From Desulfosporosinus sp. HMP52 (lineage in GTDB: Bacteria; Bacillota; Desulfitobacteriia; Desulfitobacteriales; Desulfitobacteriaceae), in the NCBI RefSeq assembly GCF_000765145.1, contig NZ_JMGA01000022.1, positions 62,001 to 126,000 on the forward strand: a DNA stretch of 64,000 nt, written 5' to 3'. The notes under the pieces are model-generated. The model was not told where the DNA came from. It was given only the letters and a program-made list of their open reading frames with translations, and did not search any database. The translations under genes were made by a program, and so were the position numbers. Below, piece after piece: positions 11,391-19,670 of this stretch. Position 1 is the stretch's first letter. Each line of letters begins with the position of its first letter.

Positions 11391-11969
11391 ATGAAAAAGC
11401 GTGTTGGCGTATTAGCACTACAAGGTGCTTTTCGCGAGCACCGGCAGGTTTTGGAAAAATTGGGCTGCGATGTTGTAGAGGTGCGTAAGACAAGTGATCT
11501 TGATGGAATACAAGGGCTTATCATTCCAGGTGGAGAAAGTACTACTATAGGTAAACTCCTGAGAATTGATGAGATGGGCGATAAGATTAAGGAACTTGGC
11601 GCTAAAGATATGCCTATTTTTGGAACTTGCGCAGGTATGATTTTACTTAGCAAAACTATTGTTGACAGTGAACAATATAGTTTGAATCTTATGGATACGG
11701 TAGTGGAACGTAATGCCTTTGGCAGACAAATAGCAAGTTTTGAAACAGATCTCCAAGTACCTGCGTTAGGAGTTAATCCTTTACGTGCTGTTTTTATACG
11801 GGCACCTTACCTCAAGGAAGTTGCTCCAAATGTAGGTATATTAGCGGAGTATAACGGCAAAATTGTATTTGTAAGACAAGGAAATTTGTTAGCCAGCGCA
11901 TTTCATCCGGAACTTACCTCAGATCATAGAGTTCATCAATACTTTTTAAAAATGATTGATGAGCATTAA
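11391..11969 (+). CDS. pdxT: Pyridoxal 5'-phosphate synthase, glutaminase subunit PdxT
   Basis: A 192-residue class I-type glutaminase that feeds ammonia to PdxS. The GGES motif (residues 47-50), catalytic Cys80 in FGTCAGM and the His-Glu pair in FHPEL near the C-terminus are all present. ATG 11391 is chosen: it begins MKKRVGVLALQGAFREH, the family start, 2 bases after the pdxS stop. A TTG at 11382 overlapping pdxS is less likely. Confidence 0.96.
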   Translation: MKKRVGVLALQGAFREHRQVLEKLGCDVVEVRKTSDLDGIQGLIIPGGESTTIGKLLRIDEMGDKIKELGAKDMPIFGTCAGMILLSKTIVDSEQYSLNLMDTVVERNAFGRQIASFETDLQVPALGVNPLRAVFIRAPYLKEVAPNVGILAEYNGKIVFVRQGNLLASAFHPELTSDHRVHQYFLKMIDEH

Positions 11970-11999
11970 GTATAACTTGTGAATCCTTATAGCAAGTCA

Positions 12000-12080
12000 T
12001 GGCTACTGGGGTTAGCCAATCCACACTACAGGAGTATGCCTATTGGGTTGCAGTGTGCGATAAGCGGACGAGCTTATCGC
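12000..12080. other. Array of three hairpins in the pdxT-serS gap
   Basis: Three consecutive inverted repeats occur with no coding sequence: TGGCTA/TAGCCA (12000-12018), CACACTACA/TGCAGTGTG with one mismatch (about 12022-12056), and the perfect GCGATAAGC/GCTTATCGC (12057-12080, loop GGACGA). No U-tract follows, so they are not simple terminators. Function unknown; they could be part of the repeat element that continues to about 12245 or of a serS leader RNA. Confidence 0.55.
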
Positions 12081-12100
12081 CATAGCCATCGCTTTCACGT

Positions 12101-12199
12101 AGGTTAATATGTGCGGAGACGGTGTCTGCAAGTAGGGATAATTCGTGCGAAGACAGTGTCTTCAAGTAGGTTTAACTCGTGCGAAGACAGTGTCTTCGT
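12101..12199. repeat. Three tandem 33/34-bp repeats with palindromic cores
   Basis: Copies lie at 12101-12130 (most diverged), 12134-12164 and 12168-12199. The core CGAAGACAGTGTCTTCG is an inverted repeat (CGAAGACA, one base, TGTCTTCG). Copy 3 recurs at 62612-62643 with a single mismatch over 32 bases. A GT-rich run and GGCGCTAGCC follow at about 12200-12230. The open frame running through here into serS is best read as an artefact of the repeats. Confidence 0.75.
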
Positions 12200-12261
12200 G
12201 TGCGTGCGTGTGTGTGTGTGGCGCTAGCCTAGTCTTCATATGGCATGGGAGGGTGTTTTGT

Positions 12262-13527
12262 TTGTTAGATCTTAAGTATGTACGTAATAACCCTGAAGTG
12301 GTAAAAGAAGCTCTGCTGAAGCGAAATGTTTCAATTAGTCTCGATCACTTCTTACAACAAGAAGAAGAAAGAAGAAAACTTTTATTTGAAATTGAAACGT
12401 TGAAGGCTCGTCGTAATTCTGTTTCTGAAGAAGTTGGTCGTCTTAAGAAAAAGGGTGAAGATGCTGAGTCTCTCGTATTAGAGATGCGAGAAGTAGGTCA
12501 AACAATCAAAGAACTGGAAGAAAAATCAGCCGGCATTGTAGGAGAGATGGAAAGAGTTCTCTATGATATTCCGAACATTCCCCACTCTTCTGTGCCAATT
12601 GGTTCAGATGAGAGTGCCAATGTTCAAGTTCGCACTTGGGGAACCCCTCGAGAATTTGATTTTGAACCCAAGGCCCACTTTGAAATTGGTGAAAAGCTAG
12701 ATGTATTTGATTTTATCAGAGCAGCAAAGGTCACAGGTGCTCGCTTCACATTTTACAAAGGCTTAGGTGCAAAGTTAGAGAGATCCCTAATTTCTTTTAT
12801 GCTTGATCGCCATACTTCAAAGGGTTATACAGAAATACTTCCTCCGTATATTGTTAATCGTGCTTCTATGACTGGAACCGGTCAATTGCCTAAATTTGAG
12901 GACGACGCCTTTAAAATTGTAGGAACGGATTATTTTCTAATTCCTACTGCAGAGGTTCCTGTGACAAATCTATATCGTGATGAAATAATGGATGGTAGTC
13001 AATTGCCGATCCATCATTGTGCTTATAGTTCATGTTTTCGCTCAGAGGCTGGTTCGGCTGGAAGGGATACAAGAGGACTTATTAGACAACACCAATTCAA
13101 TAAGGTAGAACTAGTCAAATTCTCACTTCCAGAAAACTCCTATGAGGAACTTGAATTATTAACCAAGGATGCGGAAGGTATTCTTCAAGATTTGGAACTT
13201 CCTTATCGTGTCATGGCATTGTCCTCAGGAGATCTCGGTTTTTCGTCAGCTAAAACCTATGATTTAGAAGTTTGGTTGCCAAGCTTTAATACTTATAGAG
13301 AAATATCTTCTTGTAGCAATTTTGAGGATTTCCAAGCACGACGAGCTAATATCCGCTTTCGTAGAGGGCCTAAAGATAAACCTGAGTTTGTTCATACCTT
13401 AAATGGTAGTGGGTTAGCGATTGGAAGAACAGTTGCAGCTATCATGGAAAATTATCAAGATAAAGACGGCAGAGTTCGTGTTCCTAAAGTCTTACAACCC
13501 TATATGGGCGTTGAATATATTGGTTAA
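12262..13527 (+). CDS. serS: Seryl-tRNA synthetase
   Basis: A 421-residue class II synthetase that charges tRNA-Ser. The N-terminal coiled coil (about residues 30-105) grips the long variable arm of tRNA-Ser. Class II motif 2 appears as [21 protein letters not shown]-type sequence and motif 3 near the C-terminus as GSGLAIGRT. The TTG at 12262 (start [12 protein letters not shown]) is chosen because it matches the family and has GGGAGG at 12247-12252. The frame upstream is repeat DNA. Three tRNA-Ser genes follow within 2.5 kb. No T-box leader is recognisable. Confidence 0.95.
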   Translation: MLDLKYVRNNPEVVKEALLKRNVSISLDHFLQQEEERRKLLFEIETLKARRNSVSEEVGRLKKKGEDAESLVLEMREVGQTIKELEEKSAGIVGEMERVLYDIPNIPHSSVPIGSDESANVQVRTWGTPREFDFEPKAHFEIGEKLDVFDFIRAAKVTGARFTFYKGLGAKLERSLISFMLDRHTSKGYTEILPPYIVNRASMTGTGQLPKFEDDAFKIVGTDYFLIPTAEVPVTNLYRDEIMDGSQLPIHHCAYSSCFRSEAGSAGRDTRGLIRQHQFNKVELVKFSLPENSYEELELLTKDAEGILQDLELPYRVMALSSGDLGFSSAKTYDLEVWLPSFNTYREISSCSNFEDFQARRANIRFRRGPKDKPEFVHTLNGSGLAIGRTVAAIMENYQDKDGRVRVPKVLQPYMGVEYIG

Positions 13528-13651
13528 TAGTAAATTCAACAAAAATTTTTACTGTTTATTGGACTAAATCTCAAATTTCCAGTAAATAATAGTATTTAGT
13601 AGTTGAAACTTTAGAAAATATATGGTATGCTTTTATTCGGTTGTTTCACTT

Positions 13652-13741
13652 GGAGGGGTGTTCGAGTGGTTTAAGGACCCGGTCTTGAAAACCGGTGACT
13701 TCGTAAGGGGTCCGTGGGTTCGAATCCCACCCCCTCCGCCA
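13652..13741 (+). tRNA. tRNA-Ser (anticodon TGA)
   Basis: GGAGGGG pairs with CCCCTCC, discriminator G, and CCA is encoded. The anticodon stem CCGGT/ACCGG encloses loop CTTGAAA, giving TGA. The long variable arm is the class II form expected for serine. It starts a tRNA cluster after serS. Confidence 0.95.
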
Positions 13742-13774
13742 TTATTTAAAGTGGATGACTATGATTATTATTTT

Positions 13775-13851
13775 GCGCTTGTAGTTCAGCTGGATAGAGC
13801 GTCAGACTTCGAATCTGAATGTCGGGGGTTCGAATCCCTCCGAGCGCACCA
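13775..13851 (+). tRNA. tRNA-Arg (anticodon TCG)
   Basis: GCGCTTG pairs with CGAGCGC (one G-T pair) and CCA is encoded. The anticodon stem TCAGA/TCTGA encloses CTTCGAA, giving TCG for CGA codons. The T arm GGGGG-TTCGAAT-CCCTC is standard. Confidence 0.93.
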
Positions 13852-13920
13852 ATTATTGTGTAAACAGGTTCGATATTCGAAGTGCGTATATCGAACTTTT
13901 TGCTCTTTTAAAAAACTAAT

Positions 13921-13998
13921 GGCCTTGTAGCTCAGGGGATAGAGCGGGGGTTTCCTAAACCCTGTCTTGCGGAGGTTCGATTCCTCCCAGGGTCACCA
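13921..13998 (+). tRNA. tRNA-Arg (anticodon CCT)
   Basis: GGCCTTG pairs with CAGGGTC allowing G-T pairs, and CCA is encoded. The anticodon stem GGGGT/ACCCT encloses loop TTCCTAA, giving CCT for AGG codons. It ends 16 bases before the tadA start. Confidence 0.92.
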
Positions 13999-14014
13999 AA
14001 AAATTGAGGTAACT

Positions 14015-14461
14015 ATGCTTCATCAAGATTGGATGCGTCTTGCTCTGGTTCAAGCAGAGAAGGCTTTAGTTCTAGGGGAAGTTCCGATTGGAGCCATTAT
14101 TGTTAAGGACAGCCAAATAATTGCCTCGGCGTTTAACGAAAAAGAACTGAGGCAGGATCCTACTGCGCATGCTGAAGTCTTAGTGATTCAACGTGCGGCT
14201 GAGAAGTTAGGTTCTTGGCGTCTATCAGACGCTACGTTGTATGTAACCCTAGAGCCTTGTCCAATGTGTGCAGGAGCTATCGTACAGGCTCGTTTAAAGC
14301 AACTTGTTTATGGGGCTGCAGATTTAAAAGGTGGAGCAACAGGTTCTGTTTTGAATGTCTTGAATACAAAGCTATGGAATCATAAGGTTGATGTTGTAGC
14401 AGGGATTTTAGAAGATGATTGTTCGAATATCTTAAAAACATTTTTTAAACGATTACGGTGA
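14015..14461 (+). CDS. tadA: tRNA-specific adenosine deaminase TadA
   Basis: A 148-residue CDA-fold deaminase that converts A34 to inosine in tRNA-Arg(ACG). Zinc and catalytic residues are visible: His52 and Glu54 in AHAEV, Cys82 and Cys85 in PCPMCAGA. ATG 14015 is the first codon outside the tRNA-Arg gene and has TTGAGGT upstream; the frame extending back into the tRNA is not coding. It lies inside a tRNA cluster, as in many Firmicutes (yaaJ). Confidence 0.94.
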   Translation: MLHQDWMRLALVQAEKALVLGEVPIGAIIVKDSQIIASAFNEKELRQDPTAHAEVLVIQRAAEKLGSWRLSDATLYVTLEPCPMCAGAIVQARLKQLVYGAADLKGGATGSVLNVLNTKLWNHKVDVVAGILEDDCSNILKTFFKRLR

Positions 14462-14502
14462 AATTCTTATCAGAAATGGTAGAATTCATCATAATTATAT
14501 AC

Positions 14503-14593
14503 GGAGGAGTATCGAAGTGGTCATAACGAGAGCGACTCGAAATCGTTTGACGGTGTGAGCCGTCCGTGGGTTCGAATCCCACCTCCTCCGCCA
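14503..14593 (+). tRNA. tRNA-Ser (anticodon CGA)
   Basis: GGAGGAG pairs with CTCCTCC, discriminator G, and CCA is encoded. The anticodon loop CTCGAAA gives CGA for UCG codons; the stem includes a G-T pair. The long variable arm contains GGTGTGAGCC. Confidence 0.93.
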
Positions 14594-14608
14594 TTACATA
14601 ACTATGAC

Positions 14609-14640
14609 AAGTGCCTTTGCGGTTCGCCGCAAAGGCACTT
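14609..14640. terminator. Terminator after tRNA-Ser(CGA)
   Basis: A perfect 14-bp stem (AAGTGCCTTTGCGG with its complement) with a TTCG tetraloop, followed on the plus strand by TTTT. It ends the tRNA/tadA transcript and lies between the convergent tRNA and speD units. Confidence 0.85.
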
Positions 14641-14745
14641 TTAAAATTGATCAAAAACATCTACGGATCAATAAGCACAATTACTTAAGATAATTAAAAT
14701 TTGTAGGGATTATCTGCTGTTTGCAACCTAACTTAACCAACAGAC

Positions 14746-15552
14746 TTAAACTCGTGGAATATTTCGACCATAAAATATTTCAGCCATTTCTCTAGTTAGA
14801 CGCTGTTTAATTCTCTTCTTTTCATTGGGTGAGAGTTCGTTCTTAGCAGTACCAAATAGGTAATTATCTAGATTAAAGTCTTTTAGAATCATTTTGGTAT
14901 GAAAAATGTTTTCTTGAAAAACATTTACATCAATCATTTGATAGAGTTCTTTCTTTTTTTTAGCGATATAGTTTTGAATGGAGTTAATCTTATGATCAAT
15001 AAAAAACTTCCTGCCTTCGAGATCACGTGTAAATCCTCTAATTCGGTAATCAATGATGGCAATATCCGAGGAGAAACTAGTTAGTAAATAATTAAGAGCT
15101 GTGAGAGGGGAAATCTTTCCGCATGTAGAAACATCAATATCTGCTCTAAAGGTACTGATACCTTTATTCGGATGACTCTCTGGATAGGTGTGAACAGTGA
15201 TATGACTTTTATCAAGATGAGCTACAACAGTTGAAGGAGATGACTCATTTGTATCTGATAAAGGTTCTAGAGTGTTACCTTGTTCTTCTGAGACAAGCAT
15301 AGTAACACTTGCTCCTTGAGGATCATAATCTTGTTTAGCAATATTTAAAATACGAGCACCAATTATAGTAGATACTTCGGTAAGAATTCTTGCAAGACGG
15401 TCTGAATTATATTCTTCATCAATGTATTGAATATATTCTTGCCTATGTTCTGGAGATTTTGCATAGCAAATATCATACATGTTGAAACTGAGAGTTTTTG
15501 TAAGATTATTAAATCCGTATAGTTTAAGTTCCCGTAATTGTTTGATCTCCAT
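14746..15552 (-). CDS. speD: S-adenosylmethionine decarboxylase proenzyme (long bacterial class)
   Basis: A 268-residue protein closely matching the E. coli-type Spe[41 protein letters not shown] and YGRNIPRV at the C-terminus. Self-cleavage at Lys115-Ser116 would create the pyruvoyl cofactor. The product, decarboxylated AdoMet, is the aminopropyl donor for spermidine. The ATG at 15552 is chosen because GGAGG lies just upstream; an ATG at 15564 is also in frame. It is a lone gene with no speE beside it and is transcribed against its neighbours. Bacillus carries a much shorter class, so this long form is notable. Confidence 0.93.
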   Translation of the reverse strand: MEIKQLRELKLYGFNNLTKTLSFNMYDICYAKSPEHRQEYIQYIDEEYNSDRLARILTEVSTIIGARILNIAKQDYDPQGASVTMLVSEEQGNTLEPLSDTNESSPSTVVAHLDKSHITVHTYPESHPNKGISTFRADIDVSTCGKISPLTALNYLLTSFSSDIAIIDYRIRGFTRDLEGRKFFIDHKINSIQNYIAKKKKELYQMIDVNVFQENIFHTKMILKDFNLDNYLFGTAKNELSPNEKKRIKQRLTREMAEIFYGRNIPRV

Positions 15553-15752
15553 TCCATCCTCCATAAAATATAGAACGTAACACAGACATACTTTGCGATT
15601 TTTGGGATAAAAATATTCAAATATCAAAAAAAATGTAAGAATACATATATTTACAGTCATTTAGGGATTGACGTGCCTGTCTATTTGCGATATAATCTCT
15701 CTTGTTCACTAAATTCCTCAAAACGCATATGTTTTGACGAAGGAACACCATT

Positions 15753-15844
15753 GGAGAGGTGGCTGAGTGGTCGAAGGCGCCCGCCTGGAAAGCGGGTACA
15801 TTGGGCAACCGGTGTCGAGGGTTCAAATCCCTCTCTCTCCGCCA
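15753..15844 (+). tRNA. tRNA-Ser (anticodon GGA)
   Basis: GGAGAGG pairs with CTCTCC plus one pair, discriminator G, and CCA is encoded. The anticodon stem CCCGC/GCGGG encloses CTGGAAA, giving GGA. The long variable arm is present. Confidence 0.95.
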
Positions 15845-15854
15845 TTGTGTTATC

Positions 15855-15883
15855 AAGCCAAAGCATCTGACTTGGGCTTTTTT
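15855..15883 (+). terminator. Terminator after tRNA-Ser(GGA)
   Basis: AAGCCAAAG and CTTGGGCTT form a stem with one mismatch, followed by a run of six T. It ends the tRNA transcript. Confidence 0.7.
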
Positions 15884-15961
15884 ACTTCTATAGATTAAAT
15901 TATAAGCGGTACCATCGATGACTATTATGAGTCAGCTAAGGAGGCACCGATTGTCTCCTAA

Positions 15962-15986
15962 AGGCTTGGCGCTAGCCAAGTTTTCT
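15962..15986. repeat. Dispersed hairpin element AGGCTTGGC...GCCAAGTTTTCT
   Basis: CTTGGC/GCCAAG with a GCTA loop and a following TTTTCT. The same 25-base element, with two changes in the loop area, is at 62681-62705, and a degenerate copy (GGCGCTAGCC) is near 12220. Here it ends about 10 bases before the SRP RNA -10 box. It may act as a terminator as well as being part of a repeat. Confidence 0.6.
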
Positions 15987-15992
15987 ATATTT

Positions 15993-16001
15993 TGCTATAA
16001 T
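15993..16001 (+). promoter_or_regulatory. Extended -10 promoter of the SRP RNA gene
   Basis: TTTGCTATAAT holds a perfect TATAAT (15996-16001) preceded by TG and one base, the extended -10 form. The RNA begins 6-7 bases downstream. No convincing -35 is seen at 17 bases. Confidence 0.6.
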
Positions 16002-16007
16002 TGATTT

Positions 16008-16277
16008 AGCCGTACTAGACGGGGAGGTAGCGGTTCCCTGTAACTTGCAGCCCGCTCTAGCAAGGTGGAATTCCTGCGAAAGGGTCACGCTTGTGAAGCT
16101 GTCTTTGATTGGCGGCGATGATATTTTGGTCTTACGCAACAGAACACTCCGAACCGTGTCAGATCCTGACGGAAGCAGCACTAAGGAGAACGTTTTGTGT
16201 GCCGTAGGGTTGCCTGAATTGAGTCTGCTGATCAAGGTAACGTTCGGAAGCGATGATTCAATCAAAGGTGTACGGCT
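16008..16277 (+). ncRNA. ffs: Signal recognition particle RNA, long (Alu-domain) form
   Basis: About 270 nucleotides. The ends pair (AGCCGTAC with GTACGGCT). The 5' Alu-domain part reads GGGGAGGTAGCGGTTCCCTG, and the S-domain carries the conserved CAGATCCTGACGGAAGCAGC core (about 16159-16180) that binds Ffh. This is the Bacillus-type 6S-like scRNA, not the short 4.5S RNA. Open frames within it are spurious. It lies directly before dnaX, as in Bacillus. Confidence 0.95.
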
Positions 16278-16292
16278 ATTTATATGAAATAA

Positions 16293-16316
16293 AGGTGGTC
16301 AAGTACCATCTTTTTT
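16293..16316 (+). terminator. Terminator of the SRP RNA
   Basis: A short stem GGTGGT/ACCATC (one G-T pair, loop CAAGT) is followed by six T at 16311-16316, 16 bases after the RNA 3' end. Confidence 0.7.
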
Positions 16317-16373
16317 GATACTATTCAAAAGTATAATTTTTATATATACACTCTATTTATTGAGGGTGAAGAC

Positions 16374-18035
16374 ATGGCATATTTAGCACTTTATCGTGAA
16401 TGGCGCCCGAAATTGTTTAGAGATATAGTCGGACAAGAACATATCTCTAAGACGCTGCTTAATGCTCTAAAACAAGATAAAATTGCGCATGCCTACTTAT
16501 TTAGTGGGCCAAGAGGTACGGGTAAAACGACTGCAGCGAAAATATTAGCCAAGGCATTGAATTGCGAAGAACGTAATGGTCAGGAACCTTGTAATAAATG
16601 CTCTTCCTGTATTAGTATTGATCAGGGCTCAGCCATGGAAGTTTTCGAGATTGATGCAGCTTCTAATCGTGGTATTAATGAGATACGCGATTTACGCGAA
16701 AATATTAAGTTAAGTTCAATTCAAGGTAAACATAAGGTTTATATTATTGATGAAGTACATATGCTGACTACAGAGGCCTTTAATGCTTTACTTAAAACTT
16801 TGGAAGAACCTCCTCCAAAGGTTGTTTTTATTCTAGCAACGACCGAAGTTCAGAAAATCCCTTTAACAATCTTATCCCGGGTACAACGTTTTGAATTTCA
16901 TCGAATTTCAATCGAAGGTATCCAAAGGAGACTGACTGAGGTTTGTGCTTCTTTAAAGCGGGAAGTTAATCCCAATGCGCTGGTAGTTATTGCTCAGAAA
17001 TCTGAGGGAGGACTTCGAGATGCGCTAAGTATCTTAGATCAGTGTCTTCTTCAAGAGGGTCCAATAGGGGTAGAAGAAGTTTATTTGGTTCTAGGTATGG
17101 TTGGTGAAACCTATAGTTCAAAATTAGTCGATGAACTTGCTTCAGATGATTATGGTAAGTGCATAAATTTTTTATCTGATGGTATTCAACAAGGGAGAGA
17201 TCCTCGGCAAATTATTAGAGAACTCTTAGATTATTTGCGTCAAATGCTGTTAACTGCTGCAACTGGCGACACTCCTATGGTTGCACCACATATTCAAGAG
17301 CGGTTAATTAAACAGAGTAAACAAATTGGGATCTCACGTATTTTGAAATGGATTTCGATACTTTTACAAGGAGAAGGTCAGCTTAAATACGCTTCTAATG
17401 CCAGATTAGCCGCGGAACTATTATTGGTGCAAACTATTTATGGAACGCAACATCAACTGATGAATGGGCAAGAAGAAGTTTTACAAAGACTGTCTGCCCT
17501 CGAACAACAGATCCAAGGGGTATCTCCTATCAATAAAGTTCCTCGTGAAGTGAAGTCATCTAAAATATCGAATACAGGTGTCCTAAATACTCTAAATAAT
17601 GTAGTAAAAACAGAAGTAGTAGAGAACACTAGTAATCTGGAGCAAGCACCAGCCAGCATTTCTAAATTAACAATTGAAAGTGTTCAAGAGCGTTGGAATG
17701 ATGTAATGGAGCAGGTTAAAAAACGAAAAAAGTCAACTCAAGCCTTTTTGATGGAGGGAAGACCCGTTCAACTTAAAGGTAATAATTTAGTAATTCTTTT
17801 TCGAGAAGGGTGTTCCTTTCATAAAGATAAAGTAAATCAGGCGGAAAATCGTAAGACTGTCGAAGAAGTCCTTAACCTGATGTTTGGTACAACATTGATA
17901 TTACAAAATATCATGGAAAATGAATTCAAAACCATAAATGATCAGGATAACCAAGTGGTAAAAAACCAAGAACAGGTTTTAATAGATAAAGCAAAGGACC
18001 TGTTTGGATCAGATCTTATAGAGGTAAGAGAATAG
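16374..18035 (+). CDS. dnaX: DNA polymerase III gamma/tau subunit
   Basis: A 553-residue clamp-loader ATPase. Walker A GPRGTGKT is at residues 45-52, a zinc module with Cys pairs (CEERN...CNKCSSC) at about 64-79, and IIDEVHMLT (Walker B) at about 125. The C-terminal third is the more variable tau region that contacts the polymerase. ATG 16374 begins MAYLALYREWRPK, the family start, with GAGGGTGA upstream. It starts the dnaX-ebfC-recR unit. No slippery frameshift run of the E. coli type was noticed, so a separate gamma form is not supported. Confidence 0.96.
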   Translation: MAYLALYREWRPKLFRDIVGQEHISKTLLNALKQDKIAHAYLFSGPRGTGKTTAAKILAKALNCEERNGQEPCNKCSSCISIDQGSAMEVFEIDAASNRGINEIRDLRENIKLSSIQGKHKVYIIDEVHMLTTEAFNALLKTLEEPPPKVVFILATTEVQKIPLTILSRVQRFEFHRISIEGIQRRLTEVCASLKREVNPNALVVIAQKSEGGLRDALSILDQCLLQEGPIGVEEVYLVLGMVGETYSSKLVDELASDDYGKCINFLSDGIQQGRDPRQIIRELLDYLRQMLLTAATGDTPMVAPHIQERLIKQSKQIGISRILKWISILLQGEGQLKYASNARLAAELLLVQTIYGTQHQLMNGQEEVLQRLSALEQQIQGVSPINKVPREVKSSKISNTGVLNTLNNVVKTEVVENTSNLEQAPASISKLTIESVQERWNDVMEQVKKRKKSTQAFLMEGRPVQLKGNNLVILFREGCSFHKDKVNQAENRKTVEEVLNLMFGTTLILQNIMENEFKTINDQDNQVVKNQEQVLIDKAKDLFGSDLIEVRE

Positions 18036-18114
18036 ACTTTTCCATAAAAATCAACATTTTATTAATAGACAGTGTTTTAATTATTGATAAACTTATAGAT
18101 AGGAAGTGTTTTAA

Positions 18115-18459
18115 TTGGCAGGTTTTAAAGGTATGGGTGGCGGCATGGGTGGAAATATGAACCAGATGTTGAAGCAAGCTCAAAAAATGCAAGAAGAAAT
18201 GGCTAGAATGCAGGAAGAGCTTCAGACCAGAACAGTAGATGCATCTTCGGGGGGCGGAATGGTTCAAGTTGTAGTGAGTGGTAAAATGGAATTAGTAGAT
18301 TTAAAAATCAAACCGGAAGCTGTAGATCCTGAAGATGTAGAAATGCTGGAGGATCTGGTAAAAGCGGCCTTAAACGAAGGATTACGGAAAGCTCAAGAGA
18401 TGACTAGCAATGAGATGGGTAAATTGACGGGCGGTTTAAAAATCCCCGGATTATTCTAG
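18115..18459 (+). CDS. ebfC: YbaB/EbfC-family nucleoid-associated protein
   Basis: A 114-residue protein with a Gly/Met-rich start ([16 protein letters not shown]), an amphipathic helix [19 protein letters not shown] and the family core [19 protein letters not shown]. Members form tweezer-like dimers that bind DNA. It lies between dnaX and recR, the standard position. The TTG start at 18115 follows AGGAAG. Confidence 0.93.
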   Translation: MAGFKGMGGGMGGNMNQMLKQAQKMQEEMARMQEELQTRTVDASSGGGMVQVVVSGKMELVDLKIKPEAVDPEDVEMLEDLVKAALNEGLRKAQEMTSNEMGKLTGGLKIPGLF

Positions 18460-18466
18460 GTGTTCT

Positions 18467-19063
18467 ATGGATTTCTTAAAATACCCCCAGCCTTTAGCGG
18501 AACTAATTAGCTCCTTATCTCGTTTACCTGGGATTGGACCCAAAACAGCAGGGAGGCTTGCTTTTTACCTTCTTCAACAACCACAAGTTTCGGAGGATCT
18601 AGCAAAGGCTATTGTTGTTGCGAACAGGGATATTCGGAAATGTTCGATTTGCTCAAATTTTACTGATCAGGATCCTTGCGCAATTTGTCAAAATATGCAA
18701 AGAGATCTAACTGCTTTATGTGTGGTCGAGCACCCAAGAGATGTAGTATCGTTAGAAAAAACCGGGGAATTTAAAGGAATGTATCATGTACTCCATGGTG
18801 TACTCTCTCCAATGGATGGGATTGGACCGGAGCAATTGACAATTAATCAACTTTTAAAACGTTTAGAAGGAATTAAGGAAGTCGTTATGGCAATGAATCC
18901 CACTGTGGAAGGGGAAGCAACCGCTCTGTATTTGGCTCGATTGTTGAAACCAATGGGGATAAAAGTATCACGAATAGCTCACGGGTTACCCGTTGGCGGA
19001 GACTTAGAATATGCAGATGAAATAACTATTGCGCGTGCTCTAGAGGGCCGGAGAGATTTATAG
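18467..19063 (+). CDS. recR: Recombination protein RecR
   Basis: A 198-residue protein of normal length. An N-terminal helix-hairpin-helix ([15 protein letters not shown]) is followed by a four-Cys zinc finger (CSICSNF...CAICQN), the Toprim domain starting LCVVEHPRD, and a C-terminal Walker-like segment ([21 protein letters not shown]). It acts with RecF and RecO at gaps. The ATG lies 7 bases after ebfC. PFOR rather than bofA follows. Confidence 0.96.
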   Translation: MDFLKYPQPLAELISSLSRLPGIGPKTAGRLAFYLLQQPQVSEDLAKAIVVANRDIRKCSICSNFTDQDPCAICQNMQRDLTALCVVEHPRDVVSLEKTGEFKGMYHVLHGVLSPMDGIGPEQLTINQLLKRLEGIKEVVMAMNPTVEGEATALYLARLLKPMGIKVSRIAHGLPVGGDLEYADEITIARALEGRRDL

Positions 19064-19143
19064 ATTCTCTTTTGGAAATGGTAATAAAACTATCTGCTCA
19101 AGCAGAATAATACTAATAAATTCTCTCAAGTAAAACGATCTCA

Positions 19144-19214
19144 GATACTCTCCAGTGACGATACTCTCCAGTGACGATACTCTCCAGTGACGATACTCTC
19201 CAGTGGAGAGTATC
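19144..19214. repeat. 16-bp tandem repeats ending in a perfect hairpin
   Basis: GATACTCTCCAGTGAC occurs at 19144-19159, 19160-19175 and 19176-19191. A fourth partial copy (19192-19205) runs into GGAGAGTATC, so 19192-19214 forms a 10-bp perfect stem with a 3-base loop. It lies in the 795-base gap between recR and the PFOR gene. Confidence 0.85.
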
Positions 19215-19317
19215 GCCGAGGCACAAGGCTAGTAAGATTACGTAGGCGCCGAGGATGAGTATCGCCGAGGCGCAAGGCTAGTAAGAATACGCAGGCGCCG
19301 AGGATGAGTATCGCCTT
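19208..19317. repeat. 49-bp tandem repeats
   Basis: Units starting GAGTATCGCCGAGGC at 19208 and 19257 differ at a few positions, and a truncated third unit starts at 19306. Each contains GGCGCCGAGGAT near its end. They share the GAGTATC half of the adjoining 16-bp repeat hairpin. No coding function is apparent. Confidence 0.85.
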
Positions 19318-19591
19318 AAGCGCAATGGCCAGCTATTTGGCACTCTAAGATGATTTAGGCGTTATATTCTGCCTACTAGATTTATTAAGGACACTTTGAA
19401 ATCATTACCAATATGGCTGCAATGTTACATAAATAGAAGGTCTCTAGACCATATTGAAGCGCTTAAAAAGCGAGATCAATACATTTCAAATAGTCAGAAT
19501 ATTATAATTAATAATTTTTTTGTATCATGGGATGAAACAAAACAAAATTCAATTGTGAAAAACAAAACATGCCATAAATAGATTTTATTAT

Positions 19592-19670
19592 TGACCGGTA
19601 TATGAATTAAAGATATACTGTGACAAAGGGGACTATTCGGGCATGACCTGAATTTGTTCCCTCACCCTTT
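19592..19670 (+). ncRNA. Candidate small structured RNA with its own promoter
   Basis: TTGACC, a 17-base spacer and TATACT form a good sigma-A promoter at about 19592-19620. A transcript starting near 19622 would contain AAAGGG, the hairpin ATTCGGG-CATGA-CCTGAAT and CCCTTTTTTT. AAAGGG can pair with the last CCCTTT to form a terminator, or GGGGAC can pair with GTTCCC in an alternative fold. The T-run ends at about 19675, so a product of roughly 50 nucleotides is implied. I recognise no known RNA family. It could also be an attenuated leader for the PFOR gene 190 bases downstream. Confidence 0.5.

Noticed and set aside
12145-12261. N-terminal extension of serS through the repeats
   Set aside because: The added residues are Cys/Val-rich translation of a GT run and palindromic repeats. 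The family start and a ribosome site are at 12262.
11970-12261. T-box leader for serS
   Set aside because: I looked for the conserved antiterminator bulge sequence (TGGNACC) and a specifier loop and found neither.
13622-13930. 102-residue open frame
   Set aside because: It runs through the tRNA-Ser and tRNA-Arg genes.
15673-15870. Small frames around 15.7-15.9 kb on both strands
   Set aside because: They overlap the tRNA-Ser(GGA) gene and its terminator.
16045-16287. 80-residue frame and the opposite-strand 97-residue frame
   Set aside because: Both fall inside the SRP RNA gene.
17900-18035. Programmed frameshift in dnaX
   Set aside because: No A-rich slippery heptamer followed by a stem was noticed in the central part of the gene.
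19144-19317. CRISPR array
   Set aside because: The repeats are directly adjacent with no variable spacers, and no cas genes are in the window.
19396-19581. 61-residue open frame before the candidate RNA
   Set aside because: AT-rich, no convincing product, weak start context; possible but not supportable.
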